DNA of 64,000 nucleotides from G963674835 sp963674835 (GCA_963674835.2 CAXXKC010000002.1:2356001-2420000), one strand, 5' to 3'; positions 31,672-42,151 are shown, counted from the stretch's first letter. Made by a program: numbers and translations. The notes: generated from the sequence alone by a model not told the origin.

Positions 31672-32451
31672 AAAATGCTCCTTTCATCGGGTTGATCGGG
31701 CTGGACAGAACCTGAGGGCGATTCGTGCCCCAGATCTATCCATCATACGACGTCGCCCCGCCGTGTCCAGTGCGAGGTTGAGAGACGTAATTTGGGCTTT
31801 GCGACAGTCGGGTGCCGCTGTGCGTATCCGCGATGAATTGTCGGTAACAGGATCACTCTGCGATGGCCCAGGAGCGGCGGACCGCCCGACGGCGTCGCAC
31901 CGATGAGCGGGGTTGACACACGCTCGTTCGCGGCCGGTTCACTCGGCGCTTGCGTGGCTCGATTCGTCGTCGTATCCTGGTAACCCACCGAGAACCTCTA
32001 TGCTTCGGAACTGGGGAGGTTCTCGCCACCCTCCACCAAATTCCGTGAACTTGCTTTGCGTGGGTACGTGGCAGGAGTTGAAATGTGAGTTCACCGCTCC
32101 CGACAACGCCACCAGTGGGCTGATCGCTCTGGAAAAGCGAACGACCGAGGCCGTAACGGCCACTCTGTACATCGATGACGTCGAATTGGCTCCCATCAAG
32201 AAGGTCCTGAATGACCACAAGCAGACGAATTCGGGCCAAGCCGACGGCACGAGAATCGCGATAACGAATCCGACAGGAATCTCGCTCCGCGATGCGTTGA
32301 CCACGGGCGGGAGAAGCTCGTCTACGGTGTGACGGATACCGAAGAGATCAACCATCGACGGGGCACGGTGAGGAGTTCCATAGCCAATCGAGGCCGACAG
32401 ATGAAGCAGTTTCGAGCAACAGATGGGGCTAGTCTCCGGAAGGAGAATTCT
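31672..32451. other. Intergenic region with a decayed binding-domain fragment
   Basis: This 780-bp interval has no intact gene. It contains the carbohydrate-binding-module-like fragment at 32063-32203 and the upstream region of the minus-strand DUF1080 gene. The final bases hold the AAGGAG ribosome-binding site (32440-32445) of the next gene. Confidence 0.5.
32063..32203 (+). pseudogene. Fragment of a carbohydrate-binding (CBM4/9-like) domain
   Basis: One frame encodes GTWQELKCEFTAPDNATSGL, then IALEKRTTEAVTATLYIDDV and ELAPIKK. This is the typical final strands of a CBM4/9-like jelly roll (GTWQxxxxxFTxP ... LYIDDVxL). The preceding residues are not domain-like and there is no suitable start, so it looks like a leftover of a deleted exported protein. 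Confidence 0.5.
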
Positions 32452-35400
32452 GTGCCACAGCGATTCGCCGCTTCTTGTGCGGTCGTGCTGGCGCTTTGCT
32501 GTCTCGTTCCATCCGGACGTTGCGGCGACACTGCCGTCGCTCCGGTTCCATTTCGCGTTGAGTTTGAAGGAACACTCACGACGGCGACCGGACAGGCCCC
32601 GCGGCAGGCGAGCCCGCTGACCTTCGAGGCAGGCAAATCCGGGCAGGGCGCCGTCTTCACCCGGCACGACCGCCTGGCCTATTCGACCGCCGGGAACTAC
32701 AACGGTTCTCGGGGAACGGTCGAGATGTGGGTGAAACGGCTTTGGGACGAGACCGACGCGCCGACCGACCGGATCTTCTGGCTCATTCAGGCCGATAAAG
32801 GCAAGGATAACCTTGTCTATCTGGGCTTCTGCGGAACGGGCGGGGAAGGACGGGTGTACTTCGCCAACCAACGGGGGGCCGACGCTGCCTTTGTTCCGAT
32901 CAACTGGGAGAAAGACGCCTGGCATCACCTCCTCGCCTGCTGGGACAATCAGCTTCGATGCCGCGCGCTCTACATCGATGGCGAGTTCAAGACGGCCACC
33001 GAATACAAACGCCCGATGCCGACCACCGCGCCCGAGTTCCACATTGGCTACTCGCCCAACTCAGGCCGTGGCGCCGAGGCCGTTCTCGACGAGTTCGCCA
33101 TCCACCAGACGGTCACGCCCGACGACTTCTTGGAGAAGACCGGAAACACGGAAGCGGCTCGCAAGGCCAAGGCCCAGGTAGCCGCCGTGGTGGAACGTCT
33201 CCGCGAGACCTACTCGTTCGACCGCGTGGAGAAAGAGCACATTGAGGTTCGCTGGCAGGATCTGCAGGGAATTCCAACGCCGCTGACGCAGCGCGTGCCC
33301 ATCCAAGCGTGCCATCATCCGGCAATCGTCATGGTCCACCCCGACCTGTCGATCACGCTCGGACGAAAGGACGATTCGTTGGTGCTCGGTTTCGCATTGG
33401 GCGAGGAAGCGGCATTGCCTGACATGTACCGGGTGAGCCGCCACCTGCGCCGGGAGTACCTTCCCATCGTCGAGAGCTGCTGGAAACAGGGCCCATTGGT
33501 AGTCGAGCAAACCGCCTTCTGCATCCTTCCCGACGACGAGCAAGTCGTAACCGGCACTGAGATGCAACACTTGGTCGTACGTATGAAGGTCGCCAACACC
33601 GGCGACAAGCCGGTCCGGAGTGCCCTGCTGGCGATCGTGGGCAAGGCGATGGGCACACAGCGTACGAACTACCGGCCGTTCCTTCCCAGCCTGGGACGCT
33701 GGCAACAGGAAACTCGCGATTGGAAGCATGAGGGACCGAGCCTCGTAGCCGGCGAGCGAGTGCTGATGTGCTACCACGGCGACAACACCCAAGCGGCCAG
33801 CTTCTACCCTGTTTTCCAGCCGACACCCGGGTGGGCGAAGCAAGACAAAGAACCGACGAGCTTTCGCAACTGTCTGCGTCTGCCGGTGCAACTGGGGCCT
33901 GGTAAATCGCAGACGTTCGATTTCGTCGTAGCGGGCATCTCCCAGCTTCATCCAATCGCCGAACGCGATTCCATGGCGGCAGTGCACTACGAGCAAGCCC
34001 TCAAGCGGGCTGAAGCCCACTGGGAGCGTCTCTTGGAACACGGCATGAAGTTGACCACGCCCGATGAGCGGATCAACCTGGTCTACAAGGCGATGATTCT
34101 CTCGTCGTTGCAGAACCTGCGCAAAGCTCCCGGTCGCCCTTGGCACGAACCCGACCAGAGCTGCTTCCACGAGAACGGTGTGTGGCCGTGGGAGTTTGCG
34201 CAGCAGGCCGTGCCGCTGGCCTCGATCGGATACCACGAGGAACTCGAGCCATCGCTGCGGTTCTTTACCGAGAGGCAAGTGGGTGTGGGCCCTCACGCGG
34301 TCGACTACGGTCCCACGGGCAAGGTCGACTCGATCGAAGGCTGCTACATCGGCAACTGCAATCTGTATTGGATGTGCGAGACGGGTTCGGTACTCCATGC
34401 CATGGCTGCCAAGTATCTCTACTCGCGCGACGACGCGTGGCTCAAGCAGAACCGGCCGAGCATCCTGGCAGCCTGGCAGTTCATCCAACAGGCTCGCGCC
34501 CAGATGCGAACCGAAACCACTGATGGGGAGCGGCCCATCAGCTATGGTCTGCTTCCTCCGGGGCGCGCCACCGACGGCAACGACTATGCGCATATGGTCG
34601 GCTTCAGCGACAACTTCACGTGGGAAGGCATGCATCACATGGCCAAGGCATTTTCGGCGGCCGGCCTGCCCGAGGGCGACGCAATGACACGCGACGCCGA
34701 CGAATATCGCCAGTGCATCCTCGAGGCGGTGCGACGTTCCCAGTTCACCGACCCCGAAACGGGCTTGGTGCTGATTCCTAACGCGCTTGGGGGCGCAAAG
34801 AAAGTGTTCAGCGGCAAAGTCCTGGGCAATCGCTACAGCATGGCCATGTGGCAGACCGGTCTGCTGGATGCCAAGGATCCGCGGTTCGACGACGCCTTCG
34901 AGTGGCAACAACGGCAGGGTGGGTTTCTCATGGGCCTGTGCTTTCCCATGTTGCCCGTCGAGTCGCCATTCTGGTACGTCAATTCGATCGAAAAGGGCAA
35001 GTACATGAACCATCTTGCCCGGGGGGAATTCGAGAAAGCCCTGCTCATCTTCTACACGAACCTCCTCTACAGCATGTCGAACGATTGCTTCCAGATGGTC
35101 GAGCGAATCAACCTTGAACAGCCGAACTACTCGCCGTTCCAGCAAAACGCCTCGGGCAACGGGCGCATCATCGAGATGTGTCGACGCATGGCGATCGACG
35201 AGCAAGAACCGGGTGTCTTGTGGTTGCTGCGGGGCTGCCCGCGACGGTGGCTGGCCCAGGGCGAGACGATTCTGGTTGAGAACGCCAAGACGCTCTACGG
35301 CCCCATGTCGCTGAAAACTCGCAGTCAAGGCCACGAGATCATCGTCGACATCGATTCGCCCTCGTGGGCAACACTCGGCCAGATGCGTCTGGTGGTTCGG

Positions 35401-35526
35401 CATCCGCAGCGCCGGCGCCTAGTTGCCGCCACGGTCGACGGACGCGCATGTCCGATCGATGGAGAGACGGTCAGCATTGCCTCGCCGCGGGGACGCATTT
35501 CGGTGGTGTGCGAGTTCAGCCAGTGA
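32452..35526 (+). CDS. Large exported LamG-like plus (alpha/alpha)6-barrel protein, probable glycosidase
   Basis: The 1024-residue protein starts at GTG 32452, six bases after AAGGAG, and has a signal peptide (RFAASCAVVLALCCLVPSGR). Residues about 40-230 form a concanavalin/LamG-like domain (GTVEMWVKRLWDE, WHHLLACWDNQLRCRALYID, VLDEFAIHQ). The C-terminal half resembles six-hairpin glycosidases: ERINLVYKAMILSSLQNLRK, NGVWPWEFAQQAVPLASIGY, DGNDYAHMVGFSDNFTWEGM and a beta-sandwich tail. The Asp/Glu catalytic pair cannot be assigned with certainty. Probably a periplasmic or surface enzyme of the polysaccharide region. An ATG at 32401 is a less likely start. Confidence 0.75.
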   Translation: MPQRFAASCAVVLALCCLVPSGRCGDTAVAPVPFRVEFEGTLTTATGQAPRQASPLTFEAGKSGQGAVFTRHDRLAYSTAGNYNGSRGTVEMWVKRLWDETDAPTDRIFWLIQADKGKDNLVYLGFCGTGGEGRVYFANQRGADAAFVPINWEKDAWHHLLACWDNQLRCRALYIDGEFKTATEYKRPMPTTAPEFHIGYSPNSGRGAEAVLDEFAIHQTVTPDDFLEKTGNTEAARKAKAQVAAVVERLRETYSFDRVEKEHIEVRWQDLQGIPTPLTQRVPIQACHHPAIVMVHPDLSITLGRKDDSLVLGFALGEEAALPDMYRVSRHLRREYLPIVESCWKQGPLVVEQTAFCILPDDEQVVTGTEMQHLVVRMKVANTGDKPVRSALLAIVGKAMGTQRTNYRPFLPSLGRWQQETRDWKHEGPSLVAGERVLMCYHGDNTQAASFYPVFQPTPGWAKQDKEPTSFRNCLRLPVQLGPGKSQTFDFVVAGISQLHPIAERDSMAAVHYEQALKRAEAHWERLLEHGMKLTTPDERINLVYKAMILSSLQNLRKAPGRPWHEPDQSCFHENGVWPWEFAQQAVPLASIGYHEELEPSLRFFTERQVGVGPHAVDYGPTGKVDSIEGCYIGNCNLYWMCETGSVLHAMAAKYLYSRDDAWLKQNRPSILAAWQFIQQARAQMRTETTDGERPISYGLLPPGRATDGNDYAHMVGFSDNFTWEGMHHMAKAFSAAGLPEGDAMTRDADEYRQCILEAVRRSQFTDPETGLVLIPNALGGAKKVFSGKVLGNRYSMAMWQTGLLDAKDPRFDDAFEWQQRQGGFLMGLCFPMLPVESPFWYVNSIEKGKYMNHLARGEFEKALLIFYTNLLYSMSNDCFQMVERINLEQPNYSPFQQNASGNGRIIEMCRRMAIDEQEPGVLWLLRGCPRRWLAQGETILVENAKTLYGPMSLKTRSQGHEIIVDIDSPSWATLGQMRLVVRHPQRRRLVAATVDGRACPIDGETVSIASPRGRISVVCEFSQ

Positions 35527-35659
35527 TGTTCGTGCTGCGACTGGCCTGTGACCACGGTCATTGCGGTTTCCGGAACACTTCTGTGGGGAGAATCGTTATA
35601 CTAGCGATTCCTCTCTGCACAGGCCGAGCGGAACTTGCTTCAAGGCGGAGGAACATGTG

Positions 35660-36217
35660 ATGAGGGTCCTGTTGTCATTCAGTCTCCTGCTGTCCGCTGT
35701 GCCGTGGGCTTGGGCGGATGTCCGCCAGGAAGGCGAGGCATGGGTCGTCGAAAACGCCCAACTGATGGTCACGGTCGGGACCGCGAACACGCATCTGACC
35801 GTGCTGGACAAGACCTCGGGTACGCTGTGGCGGCAGGAGGAGCCCTCGAAACACAGCTCCAACAAAGATGACGTGCGTGCCCGACACACAACGCAACCCG
35901 TCGTGGTGGATGGCATTGCCGTGAAGGGAAGCGGTGGGCAAGTTGTCATGGACGGTGTGGGCGACAACGAGGACTTCGGTTTCACGGGCCAACCGCAGTG
36001 GTTTGCTGCCTTCGGGCCCAAGTATCGAAGCGCCTGCTTTGCACTCATGCGTGCCGAAGGATTCACCTATTGGGACAGCGGCACCCACCGTGGGCAGATG
36101 GACCTCGGATGTCCCGGCTCAACCGAGCGGCGAGTATTCCTTTGGGGGCAAGGCACGAACAACGCCGATTTCGCCAAGGAGGTCTGGCAAGCCTACGCCG
36201 AGACTCTCACGAGGTGA
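35660..36217 (+). CDS. Short exported protein resembling the N-terminal domain of a larger glycosidase
   Basis: The 185-residue protein has a signal peptide (VLLSFSLLLSAVPWAWADVR) and a beta-rich body that starts VENAQLMVTVGTANTHLTVL and ends WQAYAETLTR. The opening pattern (ENxxLxVxVxxxxxxLTVLDK) is typical of the N-terminal beta-sandwich of larger polysaccharide-active proteins, so this gene may be a truncated relic. ATG 35660 overlaps an earlier ATG-TGA at 35655; GGCGGAGG precedes it. The following 110 bp do not continue the domain. Confidence 0.6.
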   Translation: MRVLLSFSLLLSAVPWAWADVRQEGEAWVVENAQLMVTVGTANTHLTVLDKTSGTLWRQEEPSKHSSNKDDVRARHTTQPVVVDGIAVKGSGGQVVMDGVGDNEDFGFTGQPQWFAAFGPKYRSACFALMRAEGFTYWDSGTHRGQMDLGCPGSTERRVFLWGQGTNNADFAKEVWQAYAETLTR

Positions 36218-36330
36218 ACGTGGCCCCACCTTAACCAGACCGACCATTCTCTGACATCGAGGCGACTGCGGAAGACGTTAACAAATCCTCCATCCCACCA
36301 GGCTGCCGTTCTGCCGAGGAGTTCACAACC

Positions 36331-38991
36331 ATGTTTGTTCGCGCAAGTCATCGTTTCGTGAAACAGAATTCCGGTCGCCGCACGCTGTTGGCCGTCATTT
36401 TGGTCTTGGCGGCCGTTGCCCCGTTGGCCGCCGCGGCGCCGACTGCCGACAACGTGCTACCCAACGGCGCGTTCGACGAGGGCACGAAGCAGTGGTCCTT
36501 GCACACTGAGCAGGGCGCCAAGGCAACGTTCAAGGTCGATCCGGTCGACGGCAACCCGGCCGGCCACGTGGTGGTGACCAGCGCCGGCAGCCGTGGCAGC
36601 CATGTGCAGTTTGCCTGTAGCTTCCCGCAGGCATCGCTCCGGCCGGGTGAGATCTACCGCGTCGAGTTCCGCTCGAAGTCCTCCCCGCCACGCAACGTGC
36701 GAGTCGGACTGATCGAACAGGGCAAGCCCTGGGGCGGTGCCGGCATGGCCAGAGAGTTCCCCTTCACTCAGCAGTGGCAGACCCAGCACACCTGCTTCCG
36801 CGCCAAGGCGGTGCCATGCCCCAACGTCAAGCTCGATTTCTTCCTCGGTGACACCGCGGGCGAAGTGTGGATCGACGACGTGTCCATCGTTCCCGTAGAC
36901 GTCGGCAAGCTGACGGCACATCGCAAGAAGGCGGGCAGCATTCAGATCGCCGCACAAACCAGCACGTTCTACCTCGACGAACACGGCAGGTTGACCGGCC
37001 TGCGCGACTCGCGCGCCGCACACGACCTGATTCTCCCGCTGGACGACTACCCGGCCTTCGGGCTCCACCTTTGCCGCGGGCCGGAAGTACAGGAGCGGAC
37101 CGCGGACATGGCCACCAGCATCACGCACGAGCAGAAGGGCGAGCGCATCGCCTTCACCGCGACGTTCCCCGACATGACGGTCCGCTACACGTACGAGCCG
37201 TACGGTCGCGATGGGCTGCTCGCATGCCGGATCCAGGTGGACAACCGCAGCGAGTGGGCCGTGACGGAGGTGGACTTCCCGCGAGTGTTCTGCCCGGGCC
37301 GGCTGGGTGAGTCGTCGTCGGACGACCGCTTGCTCTATCCGCTGCACGACGGCGGGATCGTGGTGGACCCTTACGAGAGAATGATGGGCAGGTCGCTCAA
37401 CTCGACGTATCCCGGGCCGCTGTCGTGCCAGGTGATGGCGTTCTACGATCCGGCCGGCGGCGTGGTTGTTGCGAGCCTGGATCCGACCGGCGAGGTCAAA
37501 CGTCTGTGGGCCAAGGGCGAGTTGAACATGAGCCTGGGCGTCACCCAGTTGCGGCCCGTCACGCCGGGCGCGGACGTGGTGGTGGACCAGCCGGTCGTGG
37601 TGGGTGCGTTCAAGGGCACGTGGCACGACGCGGCCGAGATCTACCGCAAGTGGGCTCAACAGCAACTCTTCTGCGCGACACCGCTGCACAAGAACCCCCT
37701 CTGGCCCGCCAAGTTCCGCAACGGTGCGATGGTAAACTACTTCTCGCCGGAGCGCGAGGATGCTGAGAAGAAGCACAAGTACACTTTGGAGAATCTCAAC
37801 AACATCCTGCCGGAGCTCAAGGCCCGTTCCGGCCTGCCCATGATCACGATCTCCTGGGGCTGGGAGCAGCACGGCATGTGGTGCTCGCAAGAGTACTTCC
37901 CGGCATTTCCAAGCGACGAGGACTTCAAGGCCCGGGGCGCACTGTTCGACCGCTACGGCACCGGCATGGTTATGCTGTCGGGCTACCGTTGGACGTTCGA
38001 GAAGCCCTGGGCACCGCGGGGACCGTACGACGGGACCGAACGATTCAACCGCGAAGTGAAGCCCTGGGTTACCTGCCGCGAAGACCCGGCCACGCCCACG
38101 ATCTTCGAGCGCACGGGCAAGGAGTCCTACCAGGGCAGCAAATACGCGACGCTCTGCCGGGCGACGCAATTCACAAACGACACCATCTCCGCAATCGCCC
38201 AACGCTGCGTCAAAGCAGGCTACACGGTCATCCATTGGGATCAGGTCACCAGCGGCGGCGCGAGCCAGGCGTACTGCCTCTCGCCGAACCACGGCCATCC
38301 GCCAGGGTATGGTCACTGGATCCACACGTCGCTCGTCGGGTTGTTCGAGCGGCTCCGCAAGGACTGCAGCGGACTGAGTCCGGACTTCGCACTGTCGATG
38401 GAGGAGCCCGGCGAGTTGTACCTTCCCTACCTTCAGCTCATCCAGAGCCGACCCTACGTCATCACTCCCGACTTTCCCGTCATTCCGCCCTTGACGGAGG
38501 CCGTGCCGCTGTTCATGTACCTCTACCACGAGTACCAGGCCGGCTGGGCGTCGCACTTGCCCGCGACCAGCACCGGCGGCCACCCCGAGCGGACGATCGC
38601 CAAGGGTTTTGCGGCCGGCTGCATGCCGGGCATGTTGCACGTGATCCTCTATCACCCGAGCATCCGCTGTGCACCGTCCTGTCGGGAAATGTTCTTCAAA
38701 TGCTGCCGAGTCTATCGCGAAGAGGGCCTACCTTTCCTGCTCTACGGCCGGATGCTCAAGCCGCTGTCGATCGAGGTGCCCATGCGCACGATCGAGGTCA
38801 CATCGAGGAACAAAACGAAGGCGAACCTGGACGTTCCGGCGTTCTACCACAGTGTTTGGCAAGCGCCGGACGGACGCCGCGCGGTGGTCTTCTTCAACCC
38901 GGAGGAAACCGCGCACACCATTCGCCTGCCCGACGGCCGCACCGTGACCGTCGAGGCACGCGACGGCAAGCTGTGTGAGTTGAAAGACTGA
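36331..38991 (+). CDS. Exported CBM-like plus DUF6259-type glycosidase-like protein
   Basis: The 886-residue protein starts with a signal peptide (TLLAVILVLAAVAPLAAAAP). It has an N-terminal CBM4/9-like jelly roll (VLPNGAFDEGTKQWSLHTEQ to GEVWIDDVSIVPVD, about 40-195), a beta-supersandwich and a TIM-barrel-like C-terminal half. The latter contains PMITISWGWEQHGMWCSQEY, AGYTVIHWDQVTSGGASQAY and a DFALSMEEPGELYLPYLQL segment. This matches DUF6259-type proteins, which are probable glycosidases with unknown specificity (family by memory). The Asp of HWDQV and the Glu residues of SMEEPGE are candidate catalytic residues. Confidence 0.75.
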   Translation: MFVRASHRFVKQNSGRRTLLAVILVLAAVAPLAAAAPTADNVLPNGAFDEGTKQWSLHTEQGAKATFKVDPVDGNPAGHVVVTSAGSRGSHVQFACSFPQASLRPGEIYRVEFRSKSSPPRNVRVGLIEQGKPWGGAGMAREFPFTQQWQTQHTCFRAKAVPCPNVKLDFFLGDTAGEVWIDDVSIVPVDVGKLTAHRKKAGSIQIAAQTSTFYLDEHGRLTGLRDSRAAHDLILPLDDYPAFGLHLCRGPEVQERTADMATSITHEQKGERIAFTATFPDMTVRYTYEPYGRDGLLACRIQVDNRSEWAVTEVDFPRVFCPGRLGESSSDDRLLYPLHDGGIVVDPYERMMGRSLNSTYPGPLSCQVMAFYDPAGGVVVASLDPTGEVKRLWAKGELNMSLGVTQLRPVTPGADVVVDQPVVVGAFKGTWHDAAEIYRKWAQQQLFCATPLHKNPLWPAKFRNGAMVNYFSPEREDAEKKHKYTLENLNNILPELKARSGLPMITISWGWEQHGMWCSQEYFPAFPSDEDFKARGALFDRYGTGMVMLSGYRWTFEKPWAPRGPYDGTERFNREVKPWVTCREDPATPTIFERTGKESYQGSKYATLCRATQFTNDTISAIAQRCVKAGYTVIHWDQVTSGGASQAYCLSPNHGHPPGYGHWIHTSLVGLFERLRKDCSGLSPDFALSMEEPGELYLPYLQLIQSRPYVITPDFPVIPPLTEAVPLFMYLYHEYQAGWASHLPATSTGGHPERTIAKGFAAGCMPGMLHVILYHPSIRCAPSCREMFFKCCRVYREEGLPFLLYGRMLKPLSIEVPMRTIEVTSRNKTKANLDVPAFYHSVWQAPDGRRAVVFFNPEETAHTIRLPDGRTVTVEARDGKLCELKD

Positions 38992-39085
38992 CCAAACGCT
39001 GTCAGACTAAATGGAAGCGGTTCGAGCTTCGTATGCGATGACGCATAGCCGGTGCATTAATCACGGTAGGACAGGAGACGACGCC

Positions 39086-42000
39086 ATGCTTCGCGAATCG
39101 AAATGGAATACTCACTGGCTTGGATGGGTCGTCCTGACTTTTGCAGCTCTGGGCTGTCCGCCGGCAGTAAGCACCGTATTAGCCTCGCCGGAAGCGACTG
39201 CGGCGCACGTCGCTGTGCTTAGGGGTTCGCTTCCCGGGATGGATCCGGCGACCACTGAGGCAGTTGCCGCGGCGTTGCGCCGCCAAGGATTCAACGTCGT
39301 CTTCCTAACGGCTGAGCAAATCTGTGACCCGAAAACGCTTTCGGCCGAAAGGTTCTTTCTCTACGTCATTCCTTCGCCCCAATGCTATCCGGCCGACGGA
39401 GCGAAGGCCCTTAGCGGCTATCTGCAGGCGCGGGGCAACCTCTTGTTCCTGGGCGCCCCGCTAAGCGAGCCGTTCTGGAGAATCGGCGATCAGTGGATCG
39501 ACCGTTCGAACATGGACAAGAAGGGCGCCCAGGTCAAATCGGACCCATCGCCGTTCCCGATTCTCGAAACGATATCGCCCAGCTACAAGACCTATCCGTT
39601 GAAGGACATCGCGGCGATCGGCGTCGAGCCGGCGCAGGGCATTGTTGACGCCAAGGGCTTGAAGCTGCCCGTGCCGGTTTCGGCCGACTCGTGCTACGCC
39701 CGGCCCGAGGGAAAGGGATTCGAGCGGGGTTACCAATGGCGTTGGATTCCACTGGCTCGCGCATATGATCGAGAGGGGATCGAGCGCGGCACGCCTATCT
39801 GGATGATGATGTACCGTCCGGCGCTTGACGAAGGTCCGGCCTTCCAGGACGCCGTACGGCGGCTCCGGCAGCATCGCGATATGCCCAAAGCGCCGTCGTT
39901 TGCCGGATCCGTTTGCGCGGTCTGTGCGATTCGGGATCATGCGGCGCTTCAACAGATTGCGAGAACCGAACTGTTTGGCGTCATGGCCCGGCGCATCCAC
40001 GACGGACTGTTCCTCTCGTATGCCGGATCGGACCAGTTCTCGTACTGGCCCGGCGAGCCGGTTGAACTTGGCGGGGCGGTCATCAACCAGGGGCGGCAAC
40101 CGGCGGAGGTTGAGGTTCGGGTGCGAGTTTGTCCGAAGGGCGACGAACGCCCTGTCTTCGAGGCCCGGGCGGCGCTGACAATCGAGCCGGGCCAGACCGC
40201 GAAGAAAGCCTTTCGGTGGACACCTGAGCGGTTCGACGCGCCCAGCTATCGGGTGACGACCGGGTTGTTGTGCGGCGGCCGAACAATCGACGTCATCGCC
40301 CACGAGTTGGGTGTGTTATGCGACAAGAAACCTGCGACAGACGACTATATCACCGTCCACGATGGCGATTTTTGGCTACATGGCAAGCGGTGGTACCCGG
40401 TTGGTGTGAATTACTGGCCCCGGTACGCCGTCGCCCTGGAGTGCGAGGATTATGTCTACCACTGGCTGACGCCGGGCTTCTACAACCCGGAAGAGGTCGA
40501 ACGCGACTTGGCGCAGATGGAGTCGATGGGCCTGAACTTCGTCGCCATTCGCGCCGATCACCAGACGAACCGCCGCACGTTGCTCGATTTCTTGCGGCGG
40601 TGCCGGAACCACGCCATCTACGTTTTCCTGTTTGTCCAGACACACGTCATCACCGACGAGCCACACTACTTTCAGGGCATCATGATGCCGCAGGTCTTCC
40701 AAGAGAAGGCGTCGGCCGACTTCATCCGGGCGTGCCGGTTGCCGGACAACCCGGCCTTGATGGCCTACGACCTGATTTGGGAGCCAGCTGGCTGGCTCTT
40801 CGGAGATCAGGTGCGCATGTTCGGCTGGTCCGACCGCGCGCCGTACCGCCAGCGCTGGGACGAGGACTGGGCCCGTTGGATCGTCGAACACTACGGGAGC
40901 CTGAATGCGGCCGAAAAGGATTGGGACATGCCCGCCCCACGGCGCGACGGTCGGGTGACCTCGCCGTCGAACACGCAGTTGAGCAAGGACGGCCCATGGC
41001 GCATCATGGTGGCCGCCTATCGCCGGTTCATGGACGACCTGATGAGCCGCAAGTGGAACGATGCGACGCAGAAACTACGGCGGATGGACCCTTGCCACCT
41101 GATAAGCTTCCGCCAGGGCAACCTGCCGCCTTTTGATTTCACGCTCACGGCCACGCCCAAGCACGTCGACTTCTTCTGCATGGAAGGCTACAGTTTCCGC
41201 CCCGGCGGCACAGGCCCGAATGTGGCGGGCTTCGTCAATCGCTACATCCACTTCACGACTGGCGGAAAACCGCATCTCTGGATTGAGTTCGGCGCGGACG
41301 TCTGGAACAAGGCTGCCATGCGGCCGGGCGAGCGGGAGATGGACAGACAGGCGGAAACGCACGAGTTGATCCATCATGCGGCGCTGCAAACCGGCGCCAA
41401 GGGCACGGCGCCGTGGTGGTGGGCCGGCGGGTATCGCGTGAGCGAAAAGACCGACTACGGCATCTTGAATTCCGACGGATCCCTGCGTCCCAGCGGCCGG
41501 ATGCTCCAGCAGTACGCTAAGCGGTTCCAAACGCCGCGCGAATACCCGAAGTCCGACGTTTGGTTCACCATGGATCGCGACAGCCATGCGGGCGGCCATT
41601 GGTGGGTCGCCTTTAACACGGGTGCCGAAGCGCATCGGAAGGCGGAAGCCGACGGAAAACAACTCGGCGTCCGCTCGCCGGCGACCGGAACCACCTCCGC
41701 CGACACGCCGCTTCTGGCCGTGGGCAACACGTCGTACAACGGCGACAATCCGCCGAAGTATCTCAACGCCGAGTTCAACTGGTTTCGGATTAGGTTTGGC
41801 GACACCCCTTGGATCGATGTGGCCAACGGCGCCCGCATTCGTGTGCCTCGCGACCAGCCGATTGTCGCCTCAGTTTCCGTTGGCAACCTCCAGGAGGCCA
41901 CCTGGCTCACACCCGAGCACTGCCGGGGCAAACCGGGTGCGGTCTATCTGGCTTCCACTGCCGACTCGCAGTTGCATTTCAAGCAGCCCATCGCGAAGAA

Positions 42001-42151
42001 CACGGCCTATCTGACAGACGCGGATTTTGGGAAGACGCTCCCCTTGACCAAAGGGATTTCCGCGACAACCAAGGTCGTACTCCAGATGACCGCCGAAGAT
42101 CGTGCTTGGTTTGGTGAGAAATTGCGGTTCACCCTGGAACCGACCGAATGA
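39086..42151 (+). CDS. Exported GH5/GH42-like glycoside hydrolase, multidomain
   Basis: The 1021-residue protein starts at ATG 39086 behind AGGAGA (39073-39078) and has a signal peptide (LGWVVLTFAALGCPPAVSTV). An N-terminal flavodoxin/amidotransferase-like domain (AHVAVLRGSLPGMDPATTEA, RFFLYVIPSPQCYP) precedes beta-sandwich strands and a TIM barrel starting WYPVGVNYWPRY. The barrel carries ALMAYDLIWEPAG, where Glu fits the acid/base, and KPHLWIEFGADVW, where Glu fits the nucleophile, as in clan GH-A enzymes. Substrate is unknown; mannan- or galactan-type linkages are typical of relatives. It probably acts in the periplasm with the neighbouring glycosidases. Confidence 0.8.
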   Translation: MLRESKWNTHWLGWVVLTFAALGCPPAVSTVLASPEATAAHVAVLRGSLPGMDPATTEAVAAALRRQGFNVVFLTAEQICDPKTLSAERFFLYVIPSPQCYPADGAKALSGYLQARGNLLFLGAPLSEPFWRIGDQWIDRSNMDKKGAQVKSDPSPFPILETISPSYKTYPLKDIAAIGVEPAQGIVDAKGLKLPVPVSADSCYARPEGKGFERGYQWRWIPLARAYDREGIERGTPIWMMMYRPALDEGPAFQDAVRRLRQHRDMPKAPSFAGSVCAVCAIRDHAALQQIARTELFGVMARRIHDGLFLSYAGSDQFSYWPGEPVELGGAVINQGRQPAEVEVRVRVCPKGDERPVFEARAALTIEPGQTAKKAFRWTPERFDAPSYRVTTGLLCGGRTIDVIAHELGVLCDKKPATDDYITVHDGDFWLHGKRWYPVGVNYWPRYAVALECEDYVYHWLTPGFYNPEEVERDLAQMESMGLNFVAIRADHQTNRRTLLDFLRRCRNHAIYVFLFVQTHVITDEPHYFQGIMMPQVFQEKASADFIRACRLPDNPALMAYDLIWEPAGWLFGDQVRMFGWSDRAPYRQRWDEDWARWIVEHYGSLNAAEKDWDMPAPRRDGRVTSPSNTQLSKDGPWRIMVAAYRRFMDDLMSRKWNDATQKLRRMDPCHLISFRQGNLPPFDFTLTATPKHVDFFCMEGYSFRPGGTGPNVAGFVNRYIHFTTGGKPHLWIEFGADVWNKAAMRPGEREMDRQAETHELIHHAALQTGAKGTAPWWWAGGYRVSEKTDYGILNSDGSLRPSGRMLQQYAKRFQTPREYPKSDVWFTMDRDSHAGGHWWVAFNTGAEAHRKAEADGKQLGVRSPATGTTSADTPLLAVGNTSYNGDNPPKYLNAEFNWFRIRFGDTPWIDVANGARIRVPRDQPIVASVSVGNLQEATWLTPEHCRGKPGAVYLASTADSQLHFKQPIAKNTAYLTDADFGKTLPLTKGISATTKVVLQMTAEDRAWFGEKLRFTLEPTE

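Noticed and set aside
33061..35403. Minus-strand 780-codon frame opposite the LamG-like gene, and a similar 732-codon frame at 36457-38655
   Set aside because: Both mirror convincing plus-strand proteins with signal peptides and known folds; no ribosome-binding site or motif supports the antisense frames.
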